The notes beneath the pieces were generated by a model. That model was not told where the DNA came from. It did not search any database and saw nothing but the letters and a program-made list of their open reading frames with translations. Positions 33,378-42,700 of a stretch of 51,024 nt of DNA are shown piece after piece. Source of the DNA: Comamonadaceae bacterium (GTDB lineage: Bacteria > Pseudomonadota > Gammaproteobacteria > Burkholderiales > Burkholderiaceae_C); contig JAIXOZ010000086.1 in NCBI GenBank assembly GCA_027486495.1, forward strand, positions 1 to 51,024, written 5' to 3'. Every line of letters starts with the position of its first letter. The first letter of the stretch is position 1. A program made the translations under genes and the position numbers.

Positions 33378-34502
33378 ATGACGCCTACCACTGCCTATGT
33401 GACCGACGAGCTGTGCTTCTGGCATGACCCGGGCAACTACGCCCTGATGCTCAAGCCCGGTGGTTTTGTAGAACCCTACAACCGCCACATCGAAAACGCC
33501 GCCCCCAAGCGGCGCCTGCACAACCTGATCCAGCAATCAGGCCTGGTGCACGATCTGAAGGTCATCCCAGCTCGCGACGCCCAGGTGCACGAGCTCACCC
33601 GCCTGCACAGTGCCAGCTACGTGGCCAAGGTCGAACAAATCGCATTGGCCGGTGGCGGCGACACCGGCATTGGCGCACCCATCTCTTCCAATGGCTGGGC
33701 CGCTGCCCGCCGTTCAGCCGGTTGCGCCCTCACGGCCGTGGACGCGGTCATGCAGGGACAAGCGCAAATGGCCTATGCCCTGACGCGCCCGCCGGGCCAC
33801 CATGCCGAACCCGAGCAAGGCATGGGCTTTTGCGTGTTTGCCAATGCGGCGCTGGCTGCCGCCCACGCCATCGAGGTGCATGGCCTGCAGCGCGTGGCCA
33901 TCGTCGACTGGGACGTGCACTTTGGCAACGGCACCCAAAAATGCTTTGAAAACCGCAGCGATGTGCTGACGGTTTCGGTGCATCAGCAAGCGGGCTACCT
34001 CTTCGTCAAGGGCGAGGCCGACGAACTCGGCCAGGGCGCTGGCGCGGGCTTCAACATCAACATCCCCCTGCCCCCGGGTTGCGGCTTCGGGGCTTACCGC
34101 GAGTCGTTTGAAAAAATCATCCTCCCGGCGCTGGACGCCTACCAGCCAGAATTGATCATCGTGGCCTGCGGCTATGACGCCGGGCGCTTTGACCCGCTGG
34201 GCCGCATGATGCTCGACGGTGTGGCCTTTCGCTGGATGACCGATGCGATACTGGCCATGGCCCGCAACCACGCCCAAGGCCGCGTGGTCATGACGCACGA
34301 AGGCGGTTATTGCCCGGTGTCTGTGCCGTTTTGGGGGATGTCGGTGCTGGAACAAATGACCGGGCTGAAAACCGAGGTGGTCTGCCCCTTCACCGGGCAA
34401 CACGACCAGATGCCCGCGCAAAAATTGCAAACCGAACAGGCCCGCTTGGTGCAGTCATTGGCCGGGTATTTTGAAGACATCCGGCAAAAACACTGGGCTT
34501 GA
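33378..34502 (+). CDS. Class II HDAC-like/acetylpolyamine amidohydrolase family deacetylase
   Basis: A 374-aa zinc amidohydrolase of the arginase-deacetylase fold. Catalytic features are the tandem histidines H141-H142 (PPGHHAEP), zinc ligands D179 and H181 (DWDVHFGNGTQ) and D267 (CGYDAGRFDP), and the transition-state tyrosine Y311 (HEGGYC). All are present, so it should be active. Bacterial members remove acetyl groups from acetylpolyamines, acetylated amino acids or proteins. As the last gene of the MarR-controlled operon, 8 bp after tctA, it most likely acts on the imported compound, freeing an amine for the class III aminotransferase. Confidence 0.94.
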   Translation: MTPTTAYVTDELCFWHDPGNYALMLKPGGFVEPYNRHIENAAPKRRLHNLIQQSGLVHDLKVIPARDAQVHELTRLHSASYVAKVEQIALAGGGDTGIGAPISSNGWAAARRSAGCALTAVDAVMQGQAQMAYALTRPPGHHAEPEQGMGFCVFANAALAAAHAIEVHGLQRVAIVDWDVHFGNGTQKCFENRSDVLTVSVHQQAGYLFVKGEADELGQGAGAGFNINIPLPPGCGFGAYRESFEKIILPALDAYQPELIIVACGYDAGRFDPLGRMMLDGVAFRWMTDAILAMARNHAQGRVVMTHEGGYCPVSVPFWGMSVLEQMTGLKTEVVCPFTGQHDQMPAQKLQTEQARLVQSLAGYFEDIRQKHWA

Positions 34503-34555
34503 AGGCAGGCGTTGGGTGCCCAGCCAAAGCGCCGCATCCCCAGGCTGAGGCTTGT

Positions 34556-35446
34556 TCAGCGCTGCAAAATCAAGGCCGCCCCAAGCACCGCCAACATCGC
34601 CCCGCCCCATGCTCCCCAGGCCGGGCGGCGGCGGTACACCCCCCACAGCAACGGCAGCAACAAGATCGGCGTGAGCGAAGAAAAAATGCCCACCAAATTG
34701 GCTTGGCCGGTGTGCAGCGCCTGCAAAATCAAGGTCATGCCCAACGCCATGGCCAACGCCGCACTGGCCCAAGTGTTGAACAGGGTTTTGCCGCTCAAAG
34801 GGTTTTGCACCCGCGCCACCTGCGCGCCAGCCCACAGCAGCCCCAAATGCGCCAAAAAACTGGCGCTGGTGCGCACAGCAGACGCCGCCACAGCGTCCAC
34901 CCCCGAGGCCATCAAGGGTTTGATCATCAAGGTGGCCACCGACTGACACACCGCAGCCAGCAGACCCAGCAAGACCCCCGCCATCAAACTGCCTTGGGTG
35001 TTTTCCCAGGCGTGGGTTTCACTCTCACGGCGGCCCCATACGATCGCCACCATCACGCCCGAAACCAGCACCCCACCCCCCACCAAGGTCCAGCCCCAGA
35101 GGGTTTCGCCCAGAAAAATCCAGGCCAGCAAGGTGGAAAAAATGGCGTGCGTGGCAAACAGCACCCCACTGCGGCGCGGCCCCAACCGGTTCATGCAGGC
35201 AAACAGGGCTGTGTCGCCGATGAAGATGCCAATGAAGCCAGACAAGGCCAGCAAGGCGATGCTCGATCCGTCCAGGCTGCGCCACTGGCCTGTGAACAGC
35301 GCCAGCGCCCACAGCAGGGTGAGCGCAAAAAACAAACGCCAGCGTGTGAAGGCAAAGGCCCCCATCTGGCTGGAGGCTGCGGCAGAAAACAAACTGCCCA
35401 CTGCCCACGACAAGGCGGCCAGCGCCGCCAAAAGTTCAGCCTGCAC
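34556..35446 (-). CDS. DMT-superfamily (EamA) transporter
   Basis: A 296-aa inner-membrane protein with ten predicted helices in two EamA repeats (residues about 3-135 and 150-293). The first helix is LLAALAALSWAVGSLFSAA and the last GGAMLAVLGAALIL. Members export amino acids, nucleobases or other metabolites. The start codon is GTG at 35446, with a GAGG about 12 bases upstream; no ATG gives a better fit. It converges on the deacetylase operon and lies 13 bp after pmbA on the same strand. Substrate unknown. Confidence 0.88.
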   Translation of the reverse strand: MQAELLAALAALSWAVGSLFSAAASSQMGAFAFTRWRLFFALTLLWALALFTGQWRSLDGSSIALLALSGFIGIFIGDTALFACMNRLGPRRSGVLFATHAIFSTLLAWIFLGETLWGWTLVGGGVLVSGVMVAIVWGRRESETHAWENTQGSLMAGVLLGLLAAVCQSVATLMIKPLMASGVDAVAASAVRTSASFLAHLGLLWAGAQVARVQNPLSGKTLFNTWASAALAMALGMTLILQALHTGQANLVGIFSSLTPILLLPLLWGVYRRRPAWGAWGGAMLAVLGAALILQR

Positions 35447-35459
35447 AGCGCAACAGGCC

Positions 35460-36881
35460 TCAGCTGCCCGCCAGCTTCATCCGGTTGACCAAAATGGAGC
35501 CGGTGGTTTTGGCGCCCATGTTGTAGGTATCGGCCCCCACGGCTTCGATGCCCATGAGCATGTCCTTGAGGTTGCCAGCGATGGTGATCTCATGCACCGG
35601 GTAGGCGATCTGACCGTTTTCAACCCAAAAGCCGCTGGCGCCGCGTGAATAGTCACCCGTGACGTAGTTCACGCCCTGGCCCATCAACTCGATCACGAAC
35701 AAGCCCGTGCCCAGCTTTTGCAGCATGGCGTCCAGGTCGTCGGTGGACTGCGTCAGGCGCGAAGTCAGCGTCAGGTTGTGCGAACCACCCGAGTTGCCGG
35801 TGGTTTTCATGCCCAGTTTGCGGGCCGAATAGCTGGACAAAAAGTAGCCCTCCACCCGGCCGCCCTTGACCACCTTGCGGCGCACCGAGCGCACGCCCTC
35901 GTCGTCAAACGGCGAGCTGCCCTTGCCGCGCAACAGGTGCGGGTCTTCCTCAATGTCGATGTGCTTGGGGAACACTTTCTTGCCCAGCGAGTCCAGCAAA
36001 AAGCTGCTCTTGCGGTACAGCGCCCCACCGCTCACGGCCTGCACAAAACCACCCAAGAGGCCAGCAGCCACAGGCGATTCGAACAACACCGGGCATTCGG
36101 TCGTGGCGATTTTGCGCGCACCCAGACGCGACAAGGCGCGTTCTGCAGCGTAGCGGCCTACCACTTCGGGCGAGGCCATCTCGTCGGCCGAGCGCATCGA
36201 GGTGTACCAAGCATCACGCTGCATTTCGGCGTTGCGCCCGGGCAGCTTGGCGATGGGGGCCACCGAAATGCTGTGGCGCGAGCTGGCATAGCCGCCGCGA
36301 AAGCCGTGTGTGTGGGCGCTGAAAAAATGGCTTTGCTGCGCCGACACGGCCGCGCCGTCGCTGTTGGTGATGCGGCGGCTGGTTTTAAGGGCTGCGGCTT
36401 CGCACTGCAAAGCCAGCTTGGCCGCTTCTTCGCTGTTGATGCTCCAAGGGTGAAACAAATCCAGATCGCGGTGCTTCGTTTCGATGTCGGCCTCGTCGGG
36501 CAGCCCGGCGGTCGGGTCTTCTGCGGTGAAGCGGGCGATGTCATAGGCTGCTTGCACCGTGCGCTCAATCGCCGCTTTGGAAAAGTCCGATGTGCTGGCG
36601 TTGCCCCGGCGGTGATCCACATACACCGTCACGCCCAAAGACTTGTCGCGGTTGCGTTCCACGTTTTCCAGCTCGCCCTTGCGCACGCTGACCGACAGGC
36701 CGCAGCCTTCAGACGCTTCGGCCCCGGCGTTGGTGGCACCCAGCTTTTTGGCGTGGTGCAAGGCGATGTCGACCAGCTCTTCAAAATGGTCACGCGAGTA
36801 GCTGAAGCCGTCGTGGGCATGCGCATGGGCGGCGGGGGTGGGGGCGTTTTTTTTCACGGAACTTTTCACAGAAATTTTCAC
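35460..36881 (-). CDS. pmbA: Metalloprotease PmbA/TldE
   Basis: A protein of about 473 aa from the TldD/PmbA family. PmbA pairs with TldD to form the heterodimeric metalloprotease that degrades unfolded peptides and matures microcin B17; the PmbA subunit lacks the zinc motif. The N-terminal domain shows SVSVRKGELENVERNRDKSLG near residues 63-83, and the C-terminal domain GVNYVTGDYSRGASGFWVENG near 426-446. No ATG precedes the conserved region; GTG at 36881 is the best start, GTG at 36944 adds 21 residues. tldD is not in the window. Divergent from yjgA, an order typical of this order of bacteria. Confidence 0.94.
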   Translation of the reverse strand: MKISVKSSVKKNAPTPAAHAHAHDGFSYSRDHFEELVDIALHHAKKLGATNAGAEASEGCGLSVSVRKGELENVERNRDKSLGVTVYVDHRRGNASTSDFSKAAIERTVQAAYDIARFTAEDPTAGLPDEADIETKHRDLDLFHPWSINSEEAAKLALQCEAAALKTSRRITNSDGAAVSAQQSHFFSAHTHGFRGGYASSRHSISVAPIAKLPGRNAEMQRDAWYTSMRSADEMASPEVVGRYAAERALSRLGARKIATTECPVLFESPVAAGLLGGFVQAVSGGALYRKSSFLLDSLGKKVFPKHIDIEEDPHLLRGKGSSPFDDEGVRSVRRKVVKGGRVEGYFLSSYSARKLGMKTTGNSGGSHNLTLTSRLTQSTDDLDAMLQKLGTGLFVIELMGQGVNYVTGDYSRGASGFWVENGQIAYPVHEITIAGNLKDMLMGIEAVGADTYNMGAKTTGSILVNRMKLAGS

Positions 36882-36984
36882 GTAGGGGCTCTCGAAAAAA
36901 ATGGCGGGCGCTGGGCCCGCAGTGGCCGCTATGATACTTGCCACCCAGCCTCAGCGCTGCATCTGAAAACGAGTTCCCCCAGTC

Positions 36985-37644
36985 ATGTCCCGTAAACCCA
37001 AAAAAGGCTATTTCGTCCGTGGTCAGTTTGTTGCCGAAGGCAGCGAGCTCGACCTGGAGTACAAGCGCGAGCTCAAAGGTGGCCTCGACGGCCCCAGCCG
37101 CAACGAACTCAAGCGCGAAAGCACCGAACTGCAAGAACTCGGCACAGCCTTGCTGACCCTGCGCCGCGACCTGATGGAGGGCCTGGCCCTGCCCGACAAA
37201 CTGGTCGATGGCTTGGCCGAGGCCAAGCGCATCACCAACTTTGAAGGCAAGCGCCGCCAAATGCAGTTCATTGGCAAGCAAATGCGCCTGCTCAGCCCCG
37301 AAACCCTGCAAGCCGTGCGCGAAGCGCTCGACATCCAGCGCCTGGGCAGCGCCAAAGACACCCAAGCCCTGCACCTGGCCGAGGCCTGGCGCGACCGCCT
37401 GATCGCCGACGATGCCGCCGTGGGCGAATGGATCGAACACCACCCACAAACCGACATCCAGCAGCTGCGTGCCCTGGTGCGCCAGGCCCGCAAAGACGCG
37501 GTACCGGTGACCAACGCGGCCGTCTCGCAAGGCTTGGCTCCACGCCAAGGCCGCGCTTACCGCGAGCTGTTCAAGCTGGTGCGCAGCGTGCTGACAGGCG
37601 GCCAGAGCGACGAGACCCCCGACGAGGAAGCCGAAGATGAGTGA
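36985..37644 (+). CDS. yjgA: Ribosome biogenesis factor YjgA/DarP (DUF615)
   Basis: A 219-aa helical protein of the DUF615/DarP family, which assists late assembly of the 50S subunit near the peptidyl-transferase centre. Family sequence is visible throughout: LKRESTELQELGTALLTL, LVDGLAEAKRITNFEGKRRQ, QFIGKQMR and FKLVRSVLTG. The acidic tail (DETPDEEAEDE) is common. A -10-like TATGAT at 36930-36935 lies upstream. It overlaps mogA by 8 bp, so the two are cotranscribed. Confidence 0.96.
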   Translation: MSRKPKKGYFVRGQFVAEGSELDLEYKRELKGGLDGPSRNELKRESTELQELGTALLTLRRDLMEGLALPDKLVDGLAEAKRITNFEGKRRQMQFIGKQMRLLSPETLQAVREALDIQRLGSAKDTQALHLAEAWRDRLIADDAAVGEWIEHHPQTDIQQLRALVRQARKDAVPVTNAAVSQGLAPRQGRAYRELFKLVRSVLTGGQSDETPDEEAEDE

Positions 37645-38245
37645 GCCCAACGCCGCGATCCCTTTTGACCCGGTCAAGATCGGCATCGTGTCCATCAGCG
37701 ACCGCGCCAGCACCGGCGTGTACGAAGACAAAGGCCTGCCCGCACTGCAGGACTGGTTGACCCGTGCGCTGCACAACCCGATCACCTTTGAGCCGCGCCT
37801 GATCCCCGACGAAAAAGACCGCATCAGCGCCACACTGATCGAGCTGGTGGACGCCGGGTGCAGCCTGGTGCTGACCACGGGCGGCACCGGCCCCGCCCTG
37901 CGCGACGTGACCCCCGAGGCCACGCTGGCCGTGGCCGACAAGGAAATGCCCGGCTTTGGCGAGCAGATGCGCCAGATCAGCTTGAAATTTGTCCCGACGG
38001 CCATCTTGTCGCGCCAAGTGGCCGTGATCCGGGGCCAGAGCCTGATCATCAACCTGCCCGGCCAGCCCAAATCGATTGCCGAAACACTCGAAGGTCTGAA
38101 AGACGCCGACGGCAAAGCCGTGGTGCATGGCATTTTCGCGGCCGTGCCCTATTGCGTGGATTTGATTGGTGGGCCCTACATGGAAACCCGCGACGAAGTC
38201 TGCAAGGGGTTTCGACCCAAAACTGCGATCCGCCCTGCCCGTTGA
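37637..38245 (+). CDS. mog: Molybdopterin adenylyltransferase (MogA/MoaB family)
   Basis: A 202-aa cytoplasmic enzyme that adenylylates molybdopterin before molybdenum insertion. The opening strand IGIVSISDRASTGVYEDKGL is at residues about 15-34, the MPT-binding TTGGTGPALRDVTPEAT at about 79-95, and LPGQPKSIAETLEGL follows near 139. Length matches MogA rather than the shorter MoaB. ATG at 37637 lies inside the yjgA end, indicating coupling. It provides cofactor for molybdoenzymes, in line with the ybiB-cobA nitrate-type context elsewhere in the window. Confidence 0.93.
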   Translation: MSEPNAAIPFDPVKIGIVSISDRASTGVYEDKGLPALQDWLTRALHNPITFEPRLIPDEKDRISATLIELVDAGCSLVLTTGGTGPALRDVTPEATLAVADKEMPGFGEQMRQISLKFVPTAILSRQVAVIRGQSLIINLPGQPKSIAETLEGLKDADGKAVVHGIFAAVPYCVDLIGGPYMETRDEVCKGFRPKTAIRPAR

Positions 38246-38270
38246 ACGCGGGCATCGGCTCGCCGTGTCC

Positions 38271-38753
38271 TCAAGACGGCTTGTGCAGCAAAGCCACCGC
38301 CCGCGCCTCGATGCTTTGGCCCATGCCAACTGGCCCCAACTTTTCAGCAGTTTTGGCCTTCACATTCACCTGTTCCAGAGCCACGCCCAAAGCTTGGGCC
38401 ACGCCAGCATTGATGGCCGCCATGTGCGGCGCGAGTTTGGGGGCCTGGGCCACGATGGTGCTGTCCACATTCACCAGTTCCCAACCCTGCGCGCGCACGC
38501 GGCGCATGGCTTCGGCCAACAACACCGATGAGTCAGCCCCTTTGAACTGTGCATCGGTGTCCGGGAAATGCCGCCCAATGTCGCCCAAGCCCGCTGCACC
38601 CAGCACCGCATCGGTGATGGCGTGCAACAGCACATCGGCGTCGGAATGGCCCAAGAGGCCTGCGCTGTGTGCGATCTCCACCCCACCCAAAATCAGCTTG
38701 CGCCCTGGCACCAGGGCATGCACGTCCCAGCCTTCGCCCACACGGATGTTCAT
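38271..38753 (-). CDS. ispF: 2-C-methyl-D-erythritol 2,4-cyclodiphosphate synthase
   Basis: A 160-aa trimeric zinc enzyme of the MEP isoprenoid pathway. Metal ligands D10, H12 (GEGWDVHAL) and H44 ([10 protein letters not shown]) are present, as is the signature [10 protein letters not shown]. The C-terminal [19 protein letters not shown] binds CDP. Its ATG overlaps the ispD stop (ATGA), so ispD-ispF form one operon, as in many proteobacteria. Length is normal. Confidence 0.98.
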   Translation of the reverse strand: MNIRVGEGWDVHALVPGRKLILGGVEIAHSAGLLGHSDADVLLHAITDAVLGAAGLGDIGRHFPDTDAQFKGADSSVLLAEAMRRVRAQGWELVNVDSTIVAQAPKLAPHMAAINAGVAQALGVALEQVNVKAKTAEKLGPVGMGQSIEARAVALLHKPS

Positions 38754-39475
38754 GTTCTGCCTCTCAAAACCACCTCGGCAATCGCAAAGTCGGCTGGGTA
38801 AGTGACTTTCATATTCTGGGCCGAACCCGGAACCAGGCGCGGCGCATGGCCCAGGTGCTCCATGGCGCTCGACTCGTCGGTGACCCCTTCAAAAGCGGTG
38901 ACCGCCGCCGCAGCCAACGCAGCATGCAAAGCGCCAAGGCGAAACATTTGAGGGGTTTGCGCCAACCATTTGTCCTCACGCGGCACTGTGCTGGCCACAC
39001 GGGCATCTTGACCATCCAGCATCTGAGACTTCAAAGTGTCGGGCAGCGGCAAAGCCAGCAAGCCGCCCACCGGGTCATCCCGGCAGGCCCCGATCAAGCC
39101 CGATACCGCCTCGGGCGTGATCAGGCAACGCGCTGCGTCGTGGACCAGCACCCAATCCTGTGCAGGCAATCCCGCCTGCAACATCGCGCTCAGGCCATTG
39201 AACACACTCGCTGCTCGGGTCGCTCCTCCACAGGCCTCGCGCCTGAAGCGCGCAGGCCAGGCGGCTTCAGGCCACTCAAATCCGTCATCGGGTGACAGGA
39301 TCACCCAAGCACTGGCCAGCTGCGGCACACGGGCCAGCGCCTGCAAGGTGTGCATGACCATGGGTTGTCCCGCCACAACTTGGTACTGCTTGGGTTGCGC
39401 CGTGCCTGCGCGGCTGCCCGTGCCGGCGCAGGGCACCAGGGCATGAAAACGGGGGGCGTCTGAGATGAACGACAT
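38750..39475 (-). CDS. ispD: 2-C-methyl-D-erythritol 4-phosphate cytidylyltransferase
   Basis: A 241-aa nucleotidyltransferase making CDP-ME in the MEP pathway. The CTP-binding loop reads [19 protein letters not shown] at residues about 13-31, where most homologues have PAAGxGxR; the alanine-to-cysteine change is conservative. [13 protein letters not shown] (DAAR) is near 125. ATG at 39475 precedes this loop; the upstream extension in frame is not conserved. First gene of ispD-ispF, divergent from mfd. Confidence 0.97.
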   Translation of the reverse strand: MSFISDAPRFHALVPCAGTGSRAGTAQPKQYQVVAGQPMVMHTLQALARVPQLASAWVILSPDDGFEWPEAAWPARFRREACGGATRAASVFNGLSAMLQAGLPAQDWVLVHDAARCLITPEAVSGLIGACRDDPVGGLLALPLPDTLKSQMLDGQDARVASTVPREDKWLAQTPQMFRLGALHAALAAAAVTAFEGVTDESSAMEHLGHAPRLVPGSAQNMKVTYPADFAIAEVVLRGRT

Positions 39476-39685
39476 GTGCTTCAATTGTAGGCGGTGGCCC
39501 TCTCGCCACACGCGAGTTGTTCAGGGCCCCGCAAGTTGAACTGTCGGTTGCCAACAAGGTAAGTGACTTTGACCCGTGAGACGGATGGGTGACACACGCT
39601 CACCTACCCACCATCAAGGGAATCGACTTGACACCCAGTCAACGCCAGTAGCCCCTTCTACAATCAGCTGGTTTAACCGACCCAT

Positions 39686-39724
39686 CACCCCCCTCCTTCC
39701 CGGCGGGGGGTGTTTTGCTTTTTT
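39686..39724 (+). terminator. Terminator-like hairpin in the mfd leader
   Basis: CACCCCCC (39686-39693) pairs perfectly with GGGGGGTG (39705-39712), followed by TTTTGCTTTTTT (39713-39724). It has every mark of an intrinsic terminator, yet lies only 23 bp before the mfd start with no gene upstream on that strand. It could attenuate mfd transcription. Confidence 0.7.
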
Positions 39725-39747
39725 CATCGCCTTTGCCCATCTCCACC

Positions 39748-42700
39748 ATGCAACTGCCCAGCCTCATCACCGGCAAACGATTCACCCTGCCACGCCCTGT
39801 CGGATCGGCCGATGCCGTGCTGCTGGCCCAATTGGCCGAGCGCGAGAAAAAGGCCGGCAAGCTCACCGCCATCGTGACCGCCGACGCGGCCGACGCCCAG
39901 AGATTGATGGACGAGCTGGTAATTTTCGCGCCCGGCCTGCGCTGCGTGATGTTCCCGGATTGGGAAACACTGCCGTATGACACCTTCTCGCCGCACCAAG
40001 ACCTGATCTCTGAACGCTTGGCCACGCTGTGGCGCATCAAGCAACGCAACCACCCCGAAAGCGCCGACGTGGTGCTGGTGCCCGCCACCACCGCGCTGTA
40101 CCGGCTGGCCCCGCCGTCCTTTTTGGCGGGCTACACCTTCGAGTTCAAGGTCAAGCAAAAGCTGGACGAAGCCCAGCTCAAGGCCCAGCTCACACTGGCG
40201 GGCTACGCGCACGTCAGCCAGGTGGTCAGCCCCGGCGAATACGCGGTGCGCGGAGGGCTGATTGACCTCTTCCCCATGGGCTCGCTGGTGCCTTACCGGG
40301 TGGACCTGTTCGACGACGAAATCGACTCCATCCGCACCTTTGACCCCGACAGCCAGCGCAGCCTCTACCCTGTGCCTGAAGTGCGTTTGCTTCCTGGGCG
40401 AGAGTTCCCGATGGACGAGGCAGCGCGTGCGCGCTTCAGAAGCCGCTGGCGAGAACTGCTCGAGGGCGACCCGACCAAAAGCCGCATTTACAAAGACATG
40501 GGCAATGGCGTGGCCACGGCGGGCATTGAGTACTACCTGCCGTTGTTCTTTGAAGAAACCGCCACGGTGTTTGACTACTTGGGCGCAGGCGAGGCCGATG
40601 CCGCCACTGTGGTGCTGCACGGCGATCTGGAGCCCGCCTTCCAGCGCTTTTGGCAGGACACCAAAGACCGCTACCGCCTGGTGCAAGGCGACCCCGAGCG
40701 GCCGGTGCTGCCGCCCGAATCGCTGTTTTTGAGTGCAGAGCAGTTCTACACGCTGACCAACGGCCACGCCCAACTGGCCCTGCGCCCGGGTACAGCCGAT
40801 GTGCACGACAACACGTTGGCGCAAGCCCTGCCCGAGCTGACGGTGGTGCGCGGTGCCGAAGATCCGCTGGCCCGATTGCAAGCGCATATCCACAGCGGCT
40901 CAACCCGCGTGCTGATCCTGGCCGAAAGCGATGGCCGCCGCGAAAGCCTGCTCGACTTCGTGCGTTCCAGCGGTCTGACTCCACCGGTGTTTGACAGTCT
41001 CGAAGATTTTTTGACCAGCGACGAAAAAGTCGGCATGGCCACCGCAGCGCTGGTCAGTGGTTTTCACTGGTTTGAGCACGGCATTGACCTGGTCACCGAG
41101 ACCGAACTCTTTGCCGCAGGGGCGGTCACCCGCCGCCGCAAAAAGCAAGAACAGGTCAGCGACGTCGAAGCGCTGATCAAAGACCTGAGCGAGCTGAACG
41201 TGGGCGATCCGGTGGTGCACAGCCAGCACGGCATCGGCCGCTACCGGGGCCTGGTCAACATGGACATGGGCCAGAAAAACGAAGACGGCACGCCCGCCCT
41301 GCAAGAGTTTTTGCACCTCGAATACGCCGACCAAGCCACGCTTTATGTGCCCGTGAGCCAGCTTCAATTGATTGGCCGCTACACCGGTGTGAGCGCCGAC
41401 GAAGCGCCGCTGCACAAGCTGGGCTCGGGCCAGTGGGAAAAAGCCAAACGCAAAGCCGCCGAGCAGGTGCGCGACTCGGCCGCCGAGTTGCTGAACATTT
41501 ATGCCCGCCGCGCTGCACGCGAGGGCCACCCTTTCCGCTACAGCCCGCAAGACTACGAAACCTTTGCCAACGACTTCGGCTTTGAAGAAACCGCCGACCA
41601 AAAGGCCGCCATCCACTGCGTGATTCAAGACATGATCAGCCCCCGCCCCATGGACCGCCTCGTCTGCGGCGATGTGGGTTTTGGCAAGACCGAAGTGGCC
41701 TTGCGCGCCGCCTTTGTGGCCGTCACGGGTGGCAAGCAAGTGGCGATTTTGGCGCCCACCACCCTGCTGGCCGAACAGCACTACCAAACCCTCAAAGACC
41801 GCTTTGCCAAATGGCCCGTCAAGGTGGCCGAGGTCTCGCGCTTTCGTTCGGGCAAAGAAGTCACCGCCGCCCTCAAAGGCATTGCCGACGGCACGGTGGA
41901 CATCGTGGTCGGCACGCACAAGCTGCTGAGTGAATCCACCAAATTCCATGATCTTGGCCTGCTCATCATCGACGAGGAGCACCGCTTTGGCGTGCGCCAC
42001 AAAGAGGCCATGAAAGCCCTGCGCGCTGAGGTCGATGTGCTCACGCTCACCGCCACGCCCATCCCCCGCACCATGGGCATGGCATTGGAAGGGCTGCGCG
42101 ATCTGAGCGTGATTGCGACTGCGCCACAACGCCGCTTGGCCATCAAGACCTTTGTGCGCAACGAAGGCACAGGCGTGATCCGCGAGGCGGTGCTGCGCGA
42201 ACTCAAGCGCGGCGGGCAGTGCTACTTTTTGCACAACGAAGTCGAGACCATCGAAAACCGCCGCCAAAAGCTCGAAGAAATCCTGCCCGAAGCCCGCATC
42301 GCCGTGGCCCACGGCCAGATGCCCGAGCGCGAGCTGGAGCGCGTGATGCGCGACTTTGTGGCCCAGCGCTACAACATCTTGCTGTGCTCGACCATCATCG
42401 AGACCGGCATCGACGTGCCCACGGCCAACACCATCGTGATTTCACGCGCCGACAAGTTCGGCCTGGCCCAGCTGCACCAGCTGCGCGGGCGTGTGGGCCG
42501 ATCCCACCACCAGGCCTATGCCTATTTGATGGTGCCCGAGATCGAAGGCCTCACCAAGCAAGCCGCCCAGCGGCTGGACGCGATCCAGCAGATGGAAGAG
42601 CTGGGCAGCGGCTTTTACCTGGCCATGCACGACCTGGAAATTCGCGGCGCGGGCGAAGTGCTGGGCGAAAACCAGAGCGGCAACATGCTCGAAGTGGGCT

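Noticed and set aside
39628-39642. TTGAC-ACCCA-GTCAA dyad and TTGACA as an mfd promoter -35
   Set aside because: The spacing from TTGACA to TACAAT is 25 bp, too long for a sigma-70 promoter, and 5-bp arms are expected by chance.
40900-42312. 470-codon open frame antisense to mfd
   Set aside because: It lies entirely within the conserved mfd motor domains and its translation shows no family pattern, so it is a composition artefact.
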